A DNA stretch of 64,000 bases from Hassallia sp050875635 (GCF_050875635.1 NZ_JBPAOH010000008.1:1-64000); one strand, 5' to 3'; counted from the first letter of the stretch, positions 1-8,926 are shown. The notes: a model not told the origin generated them from the sequence alone. Numbers and translations: made by a program.

Positions 1-256
1 TGCGTTCAGTGTCCAGTACGACAAAAAAATCTGGTCCCCTGAACTCTTCTGATTTGCGCTGACGTGGACTGTAATAAACTGTCAAATTACCCGCAGCGTA
101 AAAGTCATTGCGATGCCACCACAATTCTAAAGATTGTAATAGCAGAATTATCTGCCGTAAATGTAATTCGCTTTCCAAAGGTGGTTCGTCACTATATAAA
201 TCCCCTGGAGGAAATATTACATCAAGTGGAAGTTGAAAATCTGGGGCGACGGACAT
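1..256 (-). CDS. Uma2-family (DUF820) endonuclease-like protein, 3' part outside window
   Basis: The minus strand reads open from an ATG at 256 to the window edge, giving about 85 residues. They begin MSVAPDFQLPLDVIFPPGD and continue through LYSDEPPLESELHLRQI to a GPDFFVVLDTER stretch. This is the N-terminal layout of the Uma2/DUF820 family, a PD-(D/E)xK-like fold greatly expanded in cyanobacteria; the D in GPDFFVV is the usual first acidic catalytic residue. The start is fixed by an in-frame stop about 27 bases upstream with no other start codon between. The role of Uma2 proteins is not established; nuclease activity is inferred from the fold. The C-terminal half lies outside the window. Confidence 0.8.
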   Translation of the reverse strand, partial: MSVAPDFQLPLDVIFPPGDLYSDEPPLESELHLRQIILLLQSLELWWHRNDFYAAGNLTVYYSPRQRKSEEFRGPDFFVVLDTER

Positions 257-283
257 GACTGCAATAAGTTGGGTAATATAACT

Positions 284-2518
284 TTAGTTTAGCGAGATAG
301 ATTCAAAGCTTTCTAAACTAACTACAGCATTGTAATCAGGAACTCCTTCAAGCGATCGCTTACTTCTATCCAATAATATATTCCCTTCGGGCCAATGAAT
401 CTGCAAATTTCCCGGATTAATTGGTGCAATATAGACCTTACCCGAAAAGCTACCAAGTTCATTCTTCAAAACCACCGCATCGCCATTTTTCAACTTTAAT
501 TTATCAGCATCTTCGCGACTTATCAACACCGCTTCTCGGATTGCGCCGGTAATTGCGTCCTTGCGTTCTTGTACTATACTATTAAATTGTTTACCTCGGC
601 GCGTCGATACCAAAAAACAACCCTCTGGTAATTTTCTTTCTCGATGCGACATTACCGCAAAGTGTGCTTTTCCATCTTTTGTAGGGAAATTCCAGCCAAA
701 GCACAAATGCGAACCACCATATTGAAATTGGTCGCCAGCTTCCTTTAGATGTTGAATACCAGCATACTGTGGAACTACTTGAGCAATTTCTTGGCGAATA
801 GCTATTGTATCATCAAAATGCAGTCCCAAATCAGGACGCACCCGTTTTGCTAACTCCGTAAATACTTCCCACTCCGGACGTGCTTCACCAATACGGGAAC
901 CGGGAATTTCTGGACTGAAAATGATTCTGCGTTCGGTGCTAGTTTCAGTTACTCCCCCAGGTACTTCATAGCGAGTCGTTGCGGGTAACAGCACTACCGT
1001 ATCTGCTGGTTCCACAAGCATTTGACTTGACAAAACAATGTCCATATGCACTCGCAACGGCACGCGCTTCAGTGCATCTTCCACATAATCGGGTTCTGGC
1101 AAGACTTCCAGAAAATTGCCCCCCACGGAAAATAATACATCTAATTGCCCATCGAATGCTGCATCAATCATTTCTGGAGCAATTAAACCTTTGGTAGTGG
1201 GTACTTCAAAACCCCAAAGCTGACTTAACTTAGTTGCATTTTCTGGGTTGATTTCTTTTCCACCGGGAAACACCGTAGCGTAACATCCCATCTCTGCACC
1301 ACCTTGCACCCCAGAATGACCGCGAATTGGCATTAAACCGCAACCTTGCCGACCGACAAAACCTTTGGTGAGAGCTAAGTTGATGATGGCACGTACATTG
1401 TCTTCACCGCCAGAATGCTGTGTAATGCCCATACTCCAGACAAACACAGCTTTATCAGCTTCGCCAACCATTTTCGCAAAGGCGTACATTTCATCTTGGG
1501 TGCTTCCAGAAAGTCGCTCTAACTCTTCCCAAGATTGCGTTTCTAGAAAAGCTTTTAGTTCTTCAAAGTTTGCTGTGTACTTTTCTATAAACGACCGATC
1601 TACCCAGTCGTGAGCAATCATCTGCTTGATTGTACCATGTAAAAATGCCATATCTCCGCCCATGTTCACCAAAAAGAAATCTTCGGCGAACTTTGTCCCG
1701 AAAATCGCGCTTTCAACAATTGAAGGCACCCAGTAGCGCTCCATCCCCGGTTCGCGGTAAGTGTTAATTACCACGATTTTTGTGCCGGCTTTCTTAGCGT
1801 TGTGAAGATATTTGACGGTGACAGGCTGATTATTCGCAACATTGGAACCAATAAAGACTAACAAATCAGTGCCAATCCAGTCTTTATAAGAACAAGTCGT
1901 AGCTGCTGCACCAAGAGAAGCTTTCAATCCTGCCGTGCTGGGAGAATGACAAATCCGGGCAGCGTTATCAATATTGTTAGTTCCCATTGCCCGGACAGCT
2001 TTTTGGGTAGCGTAATAAGTTTCGTTAACAGTGCCGCGACTGGTAATATAGAAACTCAGGCGATCGCTTGTAGTCGCCTTAATTTTACTCGCAATTACTT
2101 CTAAAGCTTCATCCCAGCTAACTCTATTAAAACCTTTTTCAGAGCGTCGGCGAATCATTGGATAAGGAAGCCTTCCCAACTCGCGCAATTCGGCACTTTT
2201 TTTAGTTTGCAATTGCCCAACATCTTTTAACAATTCGGGATTTAAAGCTGACATAGTATTCATCTGCAACAACCGCAAGCGAACATTGCAGACATGAATT
2301 CCCTCTACAGTCCAATCTTTCATCCCGGTTGTGCCCAAAGCGCAACCATCGCAAACACCCTTATTTAAGATATTCCACGCATAAGGGAGTTTGTGGCGTG
2401 AGAGCCAAATTGCCCGAAATACTTCCCAATAGTTGTTGGGGTATTGTTCGCCAATACCAAAAGGCTTCCAACTTGCCCAGTGTGAAGGTGTCCAACGCTT
2501 TTTGGGTTTAGGCAACAT
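284..2518 (-). CDS. FdhF/YdeP-type molybdopterin oxidoreductase
   Basis: This 744-residue protein has the architecture of the bis-molybdopterin-guanine-dinucleotide oxidoreductase family (formate dehydrogenase H, YdeP). A Cys-rich N-terminal motif (VCDGCALGTTG, Cys56 and Cys59, with Cys77 further on) is followed by the long molybdopterin-binding core. That core includes SGGEDNVRAIINLALTKG and GVTETSTERRI. A C-terminal molydopterin-dinucleotide domain contains SREDADKLKLKNGDAV. The Cys spacing is reduced compared with a classical four-Cys Fe-S site, as is usual in the YdeP branch. The length is normal. No formate dehydrogenase subunit or cofactor gene is adjacent, so the substrate is unknown; YdeP in E. 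coli is linked to acid resistance, and formate oxidation should not be assumed. Confidence 0.88.
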   Translation of the reverse strand: MLPKPKKRWTPSHWASWKPFGIGEQYPNNYWEVFRAIWLSRHKLPYAWNILNKGVCDGCALGTTGMKDWTVEGIHVCNVRLRLLQMNTMSALNPELLKDVGQLQTKKSAELRELGRLPYPMIRRRSEKGFNRVSWDEALEVIASKIKATTSDRLSFYITSRGTVNETYYATQKAVRAMGTNNIDNAARICHSPSTAGLKASLGAAATTCSYKDWIGTDLLVFIGSNVANNQPVTVKYLHNAKKAGTKIVVINTYREPGMERYWVPSIVESAIFGTKFAEDFFLVNMGGDMAFLHGTIKQMIAHDWVDRSFIEKYTANFEELKAFLETQSWEELERLSGSTQDEMYAFAKMVGEADKAVFVWSMGITQHSGGEDNVRAIINLALTKGFVGRQGCGLMPIRGHSGVQGGAEMGCYATVFPGGKEINPENATKLSQLWGFEVPTTKGLIAPEMIDAAFDGQLDVLFSVGGNFLEVLPEPDYVEDALKRVPLRVHMDIVLSSQMLVEPADTVVLLPATTRYEVPGGVTETSTERRIIFSPEIPGSRIGEARPEWEVFTELAKRVRPDLGLHFDDTIAIRQEIAQVVPQYAGIQHLKEAGDQFQYGGSHLCFGWNFPTKDGKAHFAVMSHRERKLPEGCFLVSTRRGKQFNSIVQERKDAITGAIREAVLISREDADKLKLKNGDAVVLKNELGSFSGKVYIAPINPGNLQIHWPEGNILLDRSKRSLEGVPDYNAVVSLESFESISLN

Positions 2519-2823
2519 AAGCTAGGGCAGATAAATTTATTTATTTTATTATGAATCAAAACTTACCGCATCTATCTAATGGTATTTGCTTCTCTATTAC
2601 TTATAAAGTAAATTACAAAAAAATCCCAAAAAATACAATTTGCTACGAAGAGGAGGGCAGAGGGAGAGGGGGAGAGGGGGAGTACCCATTACCAATTACC
2701 CATTACCAATTACCCATTACCCAGCGTTACATCAAAGTCAAAATAATTATACTCTGCCTTAAGACAGACACACGTTAGGCTGAACATAGCGACCATAAAA
2801 ACAGAAGTTTTCACACCATAGCT
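2519..2823. other. Intergenic region with purine-rich and tandem repeat tracts
   Basis: This divergent gap separates the oxidoreductase from the aldolase and must hold both promoters. Its middle (about 2649-2722) is a G/A-rich run followed by tandem copies of a 13-base unit, cccattaccaatta, typical of cyanobacterial short repeats. No convincing promoter boxes or RNA gene were recognised. Confidence 0.6.
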
Positions 2824-3906
2824 ATGACTTCAACGCTATCGGCGCCTAATTCTATCGAATCGTTGCTAGGTAAAGAAGCAGAAGACCTGCTTACATTTAA
2901 AGCAAAGGTTTCCTCAGATTTATTACATTTACCGGGACCCGACTTTGTAGATCGAGTTTGGATTAACAGCGATCGCAATCCGCAAGTTTTGCGTAATCTG
3001 CAACTTTTATATTCTACAGGTCGTTTGGCGAATACCGGTTATCTGTCGATTTTACCAGTAGACCAAGGTATCGAACACTCTGCCGGCGCATCTTTTGCAC
3101 CGAACCCGATGTACTTCGATTCGGAAAATATTGTCAAGTTAGCGATCGCTGCCGAATGTAACGCTGTCGCTACCACTTTAGGAGTATTGGGCAGCGTTTC
3201 TCGCAAATACGCTCACAAAATTCCTTTTATCGTCAAACTCAACCACAACGAATTGTTAACTTTCCCCAATCAATTCGACCAAGTTATGTTTGGTGATGTC
3301 GAACAAGCTTGGAATTTGGGTGCAGCTGCGGTGGGTGCGACAATTTATTTTGGTTCAGAACAATCCACCAGACAAATTCAAGAAGTTAGCCACGCTTTTA
3401 AACGCGCTCATGAATTGGGGATGGTAACAATTCTTTGGTGTTATCTGCGTAATAACGCTTTTAAACAAGATAAAGATTATCACCTGTCCGCCGACCTCAC
3501 CGGACAAGCGAATCATTTGGGTGTAACGATTGAAGCTGACATCATCAAACAAAAGTTACCCGAAATTAACAATGGTTACGCAGCCGTTGCCAAAGCGACA
3601 GGTGAAAGTTACGGTAAAACCAATGAAAGAGTTTACACCGACTTGACAACCGACCACCCCATCGATTTGACTCGTTACCAGGTGCTTAATTGCTACTGCG
3701 GACGTGCAGGATTGATTAATTCTGGTGGTGCGTCTGGTAAAAGCGACTTTGCGGAAGCGATTCGCACGGCTGTAATTAACAAACGTGCCGGTGGTACAGG
3801 CTTAATTTCTGGACGCAAGACATTCCAACGTCCTTTTGAGGAAGGTGTGAAGCTGTTTCACGCGATTCAGGATGTTTATTTGTCGAAAGATGTGACAATA
3901 GCTTAG
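2824..3906 (+). CDS. Class I fructose-bisphosphate aldolase (DhnA/archaeal type)
   Basis: The 360-residue product matches the class I (Schiff-base, metal-independent) aldolase family of the DhnA type. It cleaves fructose-1,6-bisphosphate to dihydroxyacetone phosphate and glyceraldehyde-3-phosphate in glycolysis/gluconeogenesis and the Calvin cycle. Diagnostic stretches are LPVDQGIEHSAGASF (about residues 78-92), IPFIVKLNHNELL, and a C-terminal GLISGRKTFQRPFEEGVKL, which carries the phosphate-binding Gly and Arg. The ATG at 2824 leaves about 20 N-terminal residues before homology and has no strong Shine-Dalgarno, so the start is moderately certain. The gene appears monocistronic and is followed by a repeat tract. 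Confidence 0.93.
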   Translation: MTSTLSAPNSIESLLGKEAEDLLTFKAKVSSDLLHLPGPDFVDRVWINSDRNPQVLRNLQLLYSTGRLANTGYLSILPVDQGIEHSAGASFAPNPMYFDSENIVKLAIAAECNAVATTLGVLGSVSRKYAHKIPFIVKLNHNELLTFPNQFDQVMFGDVEQAWNLGAAAVGATIYFGSEQSTRQIQEVSHAFKRAHELGMVTILWCYLRNNAFKQDKDYHLSADLTGQANHLGVTIEADIIKQKLPEINNGYAAVAKATGESYGKTNERVYTDLTTDHPIDLTRYQVLNCYCGRAGLINSGGASGKSDFAEAIRTAVINKRAGGTGLISGRKTFQRPFEEGVKLFHAIQDVYLSKDVTIA

Positions 3907-4057
3907 GGGCATTGGGAATCGGGCATGGGGCATTGGGAATCGGGCATGGGGAATGGGGCATGGGGCATGGGGCATGGGGCATTGGTAATAATTATTTCCC
4001 CTTTCCCCTTTCCCCTTTCCCTAATGCCCATTGCCCATTGCCCATTGCCCATTGCCC
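3907..4057. repeat. Degenerate heptamer array (ggggcat/gggcatt) with C-rich mirror half
   Basis: Tandem 7-mers of the type ggggcat, gggcatt and ggaatcg run directly after the aldolase stop. They switch at about 3997 to cccctttcccc and then to cccattg copies, so the two halves are complementary and could fold back. This is the short tandemly repeated repetitive sequence class known from filamentous cyanobacteria. It is non-coding. Confidence 0.85.
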
Positions 4058-4163
4058 CTTACTTTTGATATAGATATGTAACCTAACCAGAGGAAGACGC
4101 TAAAATGATGAGAATTTCCTAACATTTTAGCATTTGGCAGAAAAATTGGAGGGAAATTCCCGA

Positions 4164-4589
4164 ATGTTGGCATTCAACAGAATATTTAATCAATTGCGTC
4201 GCACAATCGCGATCGCTTTCTTGGCTGGTTTAGTCTTCTTAACTAGTTTACCCGCTTCCGCTCAAGCCGTTGGTTATTACTCCGGCGATTTTGGCACCAA
4301 AAACTATAATACTACCGCACAAGCCGTAGGCGATGATGATTATATCGAAAGCGGTAAGCGTGCAGCAGAAGTCATTCCCAAGGATTTGGGAACTGGAAGC
4401 CGACAAAAAAATCCTGTGGAAATGCTGAAGCGCTTTGGCTCAGAATTAACCAACGAACCGCAAAAACGCTCTTTTGGGGCACAAGACTACGAACGTAGCG
4501 AAATTGAACAAGAACTCGCTCGCAACAAAGCGCAACGTGGAGATTACGATGCAAACATTGAAAAAGTAAAACGCGAAACTTCTCAGTAA
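4164..4589 (+). CDS. Small exported protein of unknown function
   Basis: This 141-residue protein starts MLAFNRIFNQLRRTIAIAFL with a clear signal peptide: a basic N-region, a hydrophobic core to about residue 28 and a likely cleavage after the ASA of SLPASAQA. The mature part is hydrophilic and charged, contains two copies of a QAVG-like element, and ends in an EIEQELARNKAQRGDY helix. It is probably periplasmic or thylakoid-lumenal. I chose the ATG at 4164 because a strong ribosome-binding site (ggaggga) lies about 10 bases upstream; a TTG at 4134 would add ten residues before the signal peptide. A terminator follows. The family is recognised only as cyanobacterial and no function is proposed. 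Confidence 0.75.
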   Translation: MLAFNRIFNQLRRTIAIAFLAGLVFLTSLPASAQAVGYYSGDFGTKNYNTTAQAVGDDDYIESGKRAAEVIPKDLGTGSRQKNPVEMLKRFGSELTNEPQKRSFGAQDYERSEIEQELARNKAQRGDYDANIEKVKRETSQ

Positions 4590-4628
4590 TTGAATTTGTC
4601 TAATTTACTGTTGCTGAATTTTTAAATG

Positions 4629-4657
4629 TAGGGTGAGCATTGCTTACCCTATTTTTT
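4629..4657 (+). terminator. Rho-independent terminator of the exported-protein gene
   Basis: A 10-bp stem (tagggtgagc paired with gcttacccta, one G-U pair) with a 3-base loop is followed directly by a run of six T, 40 bases after the stop codon. Confidence 0.75.
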
Positions 4658-4817
4658 ATATTAGTTAGATTTAATAGTAAATTAGTACTAATATAAGCGA
4701 CTTAGAATTAATTATCTAAGGCTTGTGACAGAGTGCAAGTGAGAGCGATCCTCTAAAGAAGTAAACTAACCTTAAGGAATTAGGAGTCATAGCAAGTCTC
4801 TATGTAGAAACTCTTGA

Positions 4818-5186
4818 TTAAATTAATTCTAAACTTACTATATTTTGATTATAATTAGCGACTAATATAAATAATTTTAGCCATTGAGAACCTAGTAAAA
4901 TTTCCTGGATTTCATCTCCAGCAAATACAGGAATTTCCCACTCTTGACTATCTATTATTACCCTACCGCTATAAACATCAAATTCAGTTTCTCCTTGAGC
5001 AGTTCTTAATTTATTTTGACGCAAAAAAGACCAATCAAGACTTTGTACATCTTGTTTGTTCATGGCTAAAAATTCAGTAAATCCTGTATCTAATATTGTT
5101 TCTACAGGAAAATTAATACCATCCTCACCTATTAAATCGATTTCAAAGTAAACTTGACCTTTATCTCCAAATCTTCCCTCAATCAT
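4818..5186 (-). CDS. Retropepsin-like (clan AA) aspartic protease domain protein
   Basis: The 122-residue product is a single retropepsin-like domain. It has the catalytic-type loop ILDTGFTEFLAM (Asp at about residue 33), a central flap-like strand region, and a C-terminal hydrophobic-hydrophobic-Gly element, ILLGSQWLKL, as in clan AA proteases. The active form in this clan is a homodimer. In place of the classical D-T/S-G-A/S motif it has DTGFT. It overlaps the upstream gene by 4 bases (ATGA), so the two are translationally coupled. Substrate and role are unknown. Such small proteases recur in cyanobacterial genomes behind a partner like the one here; proteolytic activity is inferred, not shown. 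Confidence 0.75.
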   Translation of the reverse strand: MIEGRFGDKGQVYFEIDLIGEDGINFPVETILDTGFTEFLAMNKQDVQSLDWSFLRQNKLRTAQGETEFDVYSGRVIIDSQEWEIPVFAGDEIQEILLGSQWLKLFILVANYNQNIVSLELI

Positions 5187-5500
5187 ATTCTGCCACTAAC
5201 TCCGGTTTCATTAATGCCAAAAATATGATGAATCACATGAGGATATTTTTCTCTAGCCATTTTACTTGCTACCTCTTGATCCTGATCGATAAAATAATCT
5301 TCACTATCAGGTTCAATGGCGATATACCAACCATAGTATTTATGTAGTATTTCTGGTTTTAAACCCTCAAAAATCACCCAACAACGCTCATAAAATGCCT
5401 GTCTTCTAGCTTTTTCTTCAGCTTTTTGTGCTTCTGTCCATTGAATTTCCGGAAATACTCTCCCACGTCTCACTATTCTTTCTGGTGAAGAGTGTGTCAT
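5183..5500 (-). CDS. Uncharacterised partner protein of the retropepsin-like protease
   Basis: This 105-residue protein starts MTHSSPERIVRRGRVFPEIQ. A charged helical segment (TEAQKAEEKARRQAFYERC) leads to a DUF5678-like C-terminal part (YYGWYIAIEPDSEDYFIDQD, then VASKMAREKYP) and ends in INETGVSGRI. I chose the ATG at 5500 because aaggt lies at good spacing upstream; an upstream start would add 24 residues without ribosome-binding support. The 3' end overlaps the protease start by 4 bases, indicating an operon. Function is unknown. The tight coupling suggests that it is the protease's partner, substrate or regulator. Confidence 0.7.
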   Translation of the reverse strand: MTHSSPERIVRRGRVFPEIQWTEAQKAEEKARRQAFYERCWVIFEGLKPEILHKYYGWYIAIEPDSEDYFIDQDQEVASKMAREKYPHVIHHIFGINETGVSGRI

Positions 5501-5904
5501 ATTTTTGACCTTATGAAAATTTATTTTCCATATTTCATTATAAAATGCCAAACGGGAACCATTGGTTCCCAAATCTTACCAACGAGCGAACCGGGAAGTA
5601 TGTATTCTACTGCCCAAAGACAACCCAGAACTTAAAGCCAAAAGTGATTGTTTCAGAAAAATCGATGTGCGACTCGCTATTTTCACTGGTTGAATGAAAA
5701 GTGACAGAGCGATCGCGACTTCTTTTGCAAGCTTCAGTTTCGGGTACAGCCCATGTTGCGCCTGATTTGGTAGTAGATTAGTACTACTATATGCAATTTG
5801 GAATTATTGGATAATTAAAGGAAAAATCTAGCTACTGCGATCGCACAAACCAAAAAGGACATAAACTTTTTGATGGTAAAGCAGGCAACATCAAAGAGGT
5901 AGCT
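5501..5904. other. Intergenic region, no gene seen
   Basis: About 400 bp between the divergent protease module and the phosphatase gene. It holds HIP1 sites and an AT-rich block around 5770-5820 (agtagattagtactactata) resembling one at 4670-4720 on the other side of the protease module (atagtaaattagtactaata). No RNA gene or terminator was recognised. Confidence 0.5.
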
Positions 5905-6651
5905 GTGGATAAATTTCTTTTTGTAACAGACTTAGATAATACCTTCGTGGGTAATGACGAAGCCTTAACAGAACTTCAGCAAACACTGAGCGAACATCGC
6001 CAAAAGTATGGTACTAAAATTGTTTATGCCACAGGGCGATCGCCTATACTTTATCGAGAACTGCAAATTGAACAAAACCTGATAGAACCAGATGCTTTGG
6101 TCGTTTCTGTAGGAACAGAAATTTACCTTGACGGCAGCGATACTCCCGATTATGCTTGGTCAGAGCGACTTGCCGACGGCTGGAATCGTGACCTCGTATT
6201 AGCTGAAACCGCAAAACATCCTGAATTAGTCCCCCAACCCGACTCAGAACAGCGTCCTTTTAAGATAAGTTTTTTCCTCAAAGAAGAATCAGCAGATAAA
6301 ATTTTACCATTACTTGACACAAATCTGTCAAAATGTGGTTTAAATATAAAGTTAATCTATAGCAGCGGTGTTGACCTTGACATCGTGCCCCGCCACAGCG
6401 ATAAGGGTCAGGCTATGCAATTTCTCCGCCAAAAGTGGGGAATTGCAGCAGAGAAAACAGTTGTCTGTGGTGATTCTGGCAATGATATTGCTTTATTTGC
6501 CGTGGGGAACGAAAGAGGAATTCTCGTTGGGAATGCCCGTCCGGAATTACTCCAATGGCACAATGAAAATCCCGCTGACTATCGTTACCTCGCACAAAAC
6601 TTTTGTGCAGGTGGAATTCTCGAAGGCTTAAAACACTTTGGTTTTATTTAA
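5905..6651 (+). CDS. Sucrose-phosphate phosphatase-like HAD hydrolase
   Basis: The 248-residue protein is a HAD-superfamily C2-cap phosphatase of the sucrose-phosphatase type, which dephosphorylates sucrose-6-phosphate in compatible-solute and carbon-transport metabolism. Motif I is FVTDLDNTFVG (nucleophile Asp9, acid/base Asp11), motif II lies in YATGRS, and motif IV is VCGDSGNDIAL. The GTG start at 5905 is preceded by agagg at correct spacing. The stop codon overlaps the ruvA start by one base (TAATG), implying co-translation with ruvA. The closely related cap-type phosphatases acting on mannosylglycerate or glucosylglycerol precursors are an alternative substrate class. Confidence 0.87.
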   Translation: MDKFLFVTDLDNTFVGNDEALTELQQTLSEHRQKYGTKIVYATGRSPILYRELQIEQNLIEPDALVVSVGTEIYLDGSDTPDYAWSERLADGWNRDLVLAETAKHPELVPQPDSEQRPFKISFFLKEESADKILPLLDTNLSKCGLNIKLIYSSGVDLDIVPRHSDKGQAMQFLRQKWGIAAEKTVVCGDSGNDIALFAVGNERGILVGNARPELLQWHNENPADYRYLAQNFCAGGILEGLKHFGFI

Positions 6652-7289
6652 TGATTAGCTATCTAAAAGGTTTGGTTGCTGGTGTGCAAAAATGTGGCGC
6701 GAATCGCGTCATACTGACTCTAGAAGTAAATGGCATCGGGTACGATTTACAAGTTCCCCAACGACTGGAAAAGCAGTTACCAGCAACGGGAGGGGAAGTA
6801 CAAATATTTACCCATTACCAAATTCGGGAAGAAGTGCCTTTCCTATATGGCTTTGCTTCACCAGCGGAAAGAGATTTGTTTCGCCACTTTTTAACTGTAA
6901 GTGGAATTGGGGCAGCAAGCGCGATCGCCTTATTGGACACTCTGGAATTACCAGAATTAGTCCAAGCCATCATCGCTGCCAATATACAAATCTTAATTCA
7001 AGCGCCGGGAGTAGGCAAAAAGACCGCAGAACGCATCTGTTTAGAACTAAAAAGCAAGTTAATCGAATGGCGCAAATCAGCAGGCTTCTTCGTGGCTACA
7101 GGTGGTCCCGCACCAAATATTCTCGAAGAAGTACAAATGACCCTCTTCGCCTTGGGATATACTGCTCATGAAGTCAGTCACGCCTTACACGTAGTAAGTG
7201 AGGATATTGGACTACCAAAAGATGCTTATGTAGAAGATTGGATCAAACAAGCGATCGCACTTCTTAGCAGCGAACAAGTTGAGTATTAG
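6651..7289 (+). CDS. ruvA: Holliday junction branch migration protein RuvA
   Basis: This 212-residue protein starts MISYLKGLVAGVQKCGANRV, a typical OB-fold domain I. The two helix-hairpin-helix motifs follow (LTVSGIGAASAIALLDTL and IQAPGVGKKTAERICLEL). Domain III, which contacts RuvB, is at the C-terminus (EEVQMTLFALGYTAHEV). RuvA tetramers bind Holliday junctions and load the RuvB helicase. Length and domain order are normal. Translation probably couples to the phosphatase gene, since the two share one base; a longer reading upstream runs through that gene and is not needed. Confidence 0.95.
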   Translation: MISYLKGLVAGVQKCGANRVILTLEVNGIGYDLQVPQRLEKQLPATGGEVQIFTHYQIREEVPFLYGFASPAERDLFRHFLTVSGIGAASAIALLDTLELPELVQAIIAANIQILIQAPGVGKKTAERICLELKSKLIEWRKSAGFFVATGGPAPNILEEVQMTLFALGYTAHEVSHALHVVSEDIGLPKDAYVEDWIKQAIALLSSEQVEY

Positions 7290-7433
7290 TCATTGGGCAT
7301 TGGGCATTGGGCATTGGGAATAGGTAATAGAAAGAAATTGTTCCCCATCTCCCCCTCCCCCCATCTCCCCATCTCCCCATCTCCCCATCTCCCCCTCCCC
7401 CACTCCCCCACTCCCCCCCTCCCCCACTCCCCC
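7290..7433. repeat. Heptamer array and pyrimidine-rich tandem repeats abutting bioF
   Basis: Tandem gggcatt copies are followed by ccccatct and ccccctccc-type repeats that continue to the base before the bioF ATG. The plus strand is almost purely C/T for about 95 bases. No Shine-Dalgarno remains. Open frames across the tract on either strand are repeat artefacts. Confidence 0.85.
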
Positions 7434-8603
7434 ATGTCCCCAAACCCTTATGCTTGGATAAACGAATCCCTGGCAACGATTCACCGGGCGGACTGGTATC
7501 GTTCAGTACAAACCATCCACGGTCGCCCTGGGGCGATGGTGATTGTGGATGGTCGAGAGGTAATTAATTTTGCCAGTAACGACTATTTGGGATTAGCGGG
7601 GGACGATCGCTTAATTGAAGCTGGGGTTGCAGCTACCAAACAATTTGGCACGGGAAGCACTGGTTCGAGATTACTCAGCGGGCATCGAGAATTACATAGA
7701 GAATTAGAGGAGGCGATCGCCTCTCTCAAACAAACAGAAGATGCCCTAGTATTCAGTTCTGGCTATTTAGCAAATTTAGGAGCAATAACCGCTTTAGTAG
7801 GCAAGCGCGATTTAATACTATCTGACGAATACAATCACTCTAGCTTGAAAAATGGAGCGATTCTCAGTGGGGCGACGGTTATCGAATATCCGCACTGCGA
7901 TGTGACAGCTTTAAAAAATCTCTTGAATCAGCGGCAAAATTACCGACGCTGTTTAATTCTCACTGATAGCGTCTTCAGCATGGATGGGGATTTATGTCCT
8001 CTACCCACACTGTTAGATTTAGCTGAAGAATTTAGCTGTATGCTGCTAGTTGATGAAGCTCATGCAACTGGAGTGATGGGTAAAACTGGCGCCGGCTGTG
8101 TCGAACATTTCGACTGTAGCGGAAAGCAATTAATTCAAATTGGCACTTTGAGTAAAGCTTTAGGTAGTTTAGGCGGGTATGTCGCCGGCAGTGCCACTTT
8201 AATCGACTTTTTGCGAAATCGCGCCCCCAGTTGGATTTACACCACCGCGCTGTCACCCGCAGACACCGCAGCAGCGTTAGCAGCAATCAAGATTGTACAA
8301 CTTGAACCGCAACGCCGCAACCAATTATGGGCGAATGTCGATGAGTTGAAAAAGTTGCTGCAATTATCGAAGTTGAAATTATTGCCTTCGGAATCGCCTA
8401 TATTATGTTTTCAATTGCCAAGTGCAGCAGCAGCCTTAGAAGCCGGAAAGCAACTTAAAGCATCTGGGATTTTTGCCCCAGCGATTCGTCCCCCAACCGT
8501 TCCCACAAGTCGCATCCGCATATCTGTGATGGCAACCCATGAATCAGTGCATATTCAGAAGTTGGTAAAAGCGCTTTCGAGTATCTATATATATAGTGAT
8601 TAA
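7434..8603 (+). CDS. bioF: 8-amino-7-oxononanoate synthase (BioF)
   Basis: The 389-residue protein is a fold-type I PLP enzyme of the alpha-oxoamine synthase family. It condenses pimeloyl-thioester with alanine in biotin synthesis. Visible motifs are INFASNDYLGLAGDDRL, GTGSTGSRLLSGHRELH, the cofactor-contacting LLVDEAHATGVMG, and the Schiff-base lysine in IGTLSKALGSLGGYV. I start it at the ATG at 7434 (MSPNPYAWINESLATIHRAD); a reading from 7293 would add 47 residues made only of translated repeats. Sister enzymes (2-amino-3-ketobutyrate ligase, serine palmitoyltransferase) are less likely given length and motifs. Confidence 0.92.
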   Translation: MSPNPYAWINESLATIHRADWYRSVQTIHGRPGAMVIVDGREVINFASNDYLGLAGDDRLIEAGVAATKQFGTGSTGSRLLSGHRELHRELEEAIASLKQTEDALVFSSGYLANLGAITALVGKRDLILSDEYNHSSLKNGAILSGATVIEYPHCDVTALKNLLNQRQNYRRCLILTDSVFSMDGDLCPLPTLLDLAEEFSCMLLVDEAHATGVMGKTGAGCVEHFDCSGKQLIQIGTLSKALGSLGGYVAGSATLIDFLRNRAPSWIYTTALSPADTAAALAAIKIVQLEPQRRNQLWANVDELKKLLQLSKLKLLPSESPILCFQLPSAAAALEAGKQLKASGIFAPAIRPPTVPTSRIRISVMATHESVHIQKLVKALSSIYIYSD

Positions 8604-8926
8604 TTTAAGACGGCATTGGTGAATCAAGATATGAAAATCTCACGCATTCGCCTTTAGGCGTTCCCGCAGGGTAGACGCAGAGGCGCAAAGGAACAAACAA
8701 CAGAAATACACGTAGGGTGCGTTATTCTAACGCACCCTACATATACTATATATAATGTGTTAATTCAAGACTAACGCATCCACAGAACCGCACAGATGCA
8801 CAGAGAAGTCACAGGGCGGTTTAGGCTGCTTATGACAAGGCTTTCGGAACCGCACTGAATCGGGGTATTGTCAGGCTGTAGTTCTAAAGTGCGGCGATCG
8901 CTCAGTTTATAAATCTGCCCTAATTT
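8604..8926. other. Intergenic region with palindromic repeats, no gene seen
   Basis: The gap between convergent bioF and the ROCO gene contains a repeat beginning cgcctttaggcgttcccgca (from 8650), the perfect inverted repeat at 8712-8740, and a purine-rich tail. No coding frame was supported. Confidence 0.6.
8712..8740. repeat. Perfect 13-bp inverted repeat (gtagggtgcgtta family)
   Basis: gtagggtgcgtta, the loop ttc, then its exact complement. It may act as a bidirectional terminator between bioF and the ROCO gene. The same gggtgcgttg core is the hairpin inside each 63-bp unit at 11839-12027. Confidence 0.85.

Noticed and set aside
284..2518. Genuine formate dehydrogenase
   Set aside because: The reduced Cys motif and lack of partner subunits fit the YdeP branch, whose substrate is unknown.
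7293..7433. 47-residue N-terminal extension of BioF
   Set aside because: It translates heptamer and pyrimidine repeats (ISPSPHLPISPSPHLP) and lies outside the family alignment.
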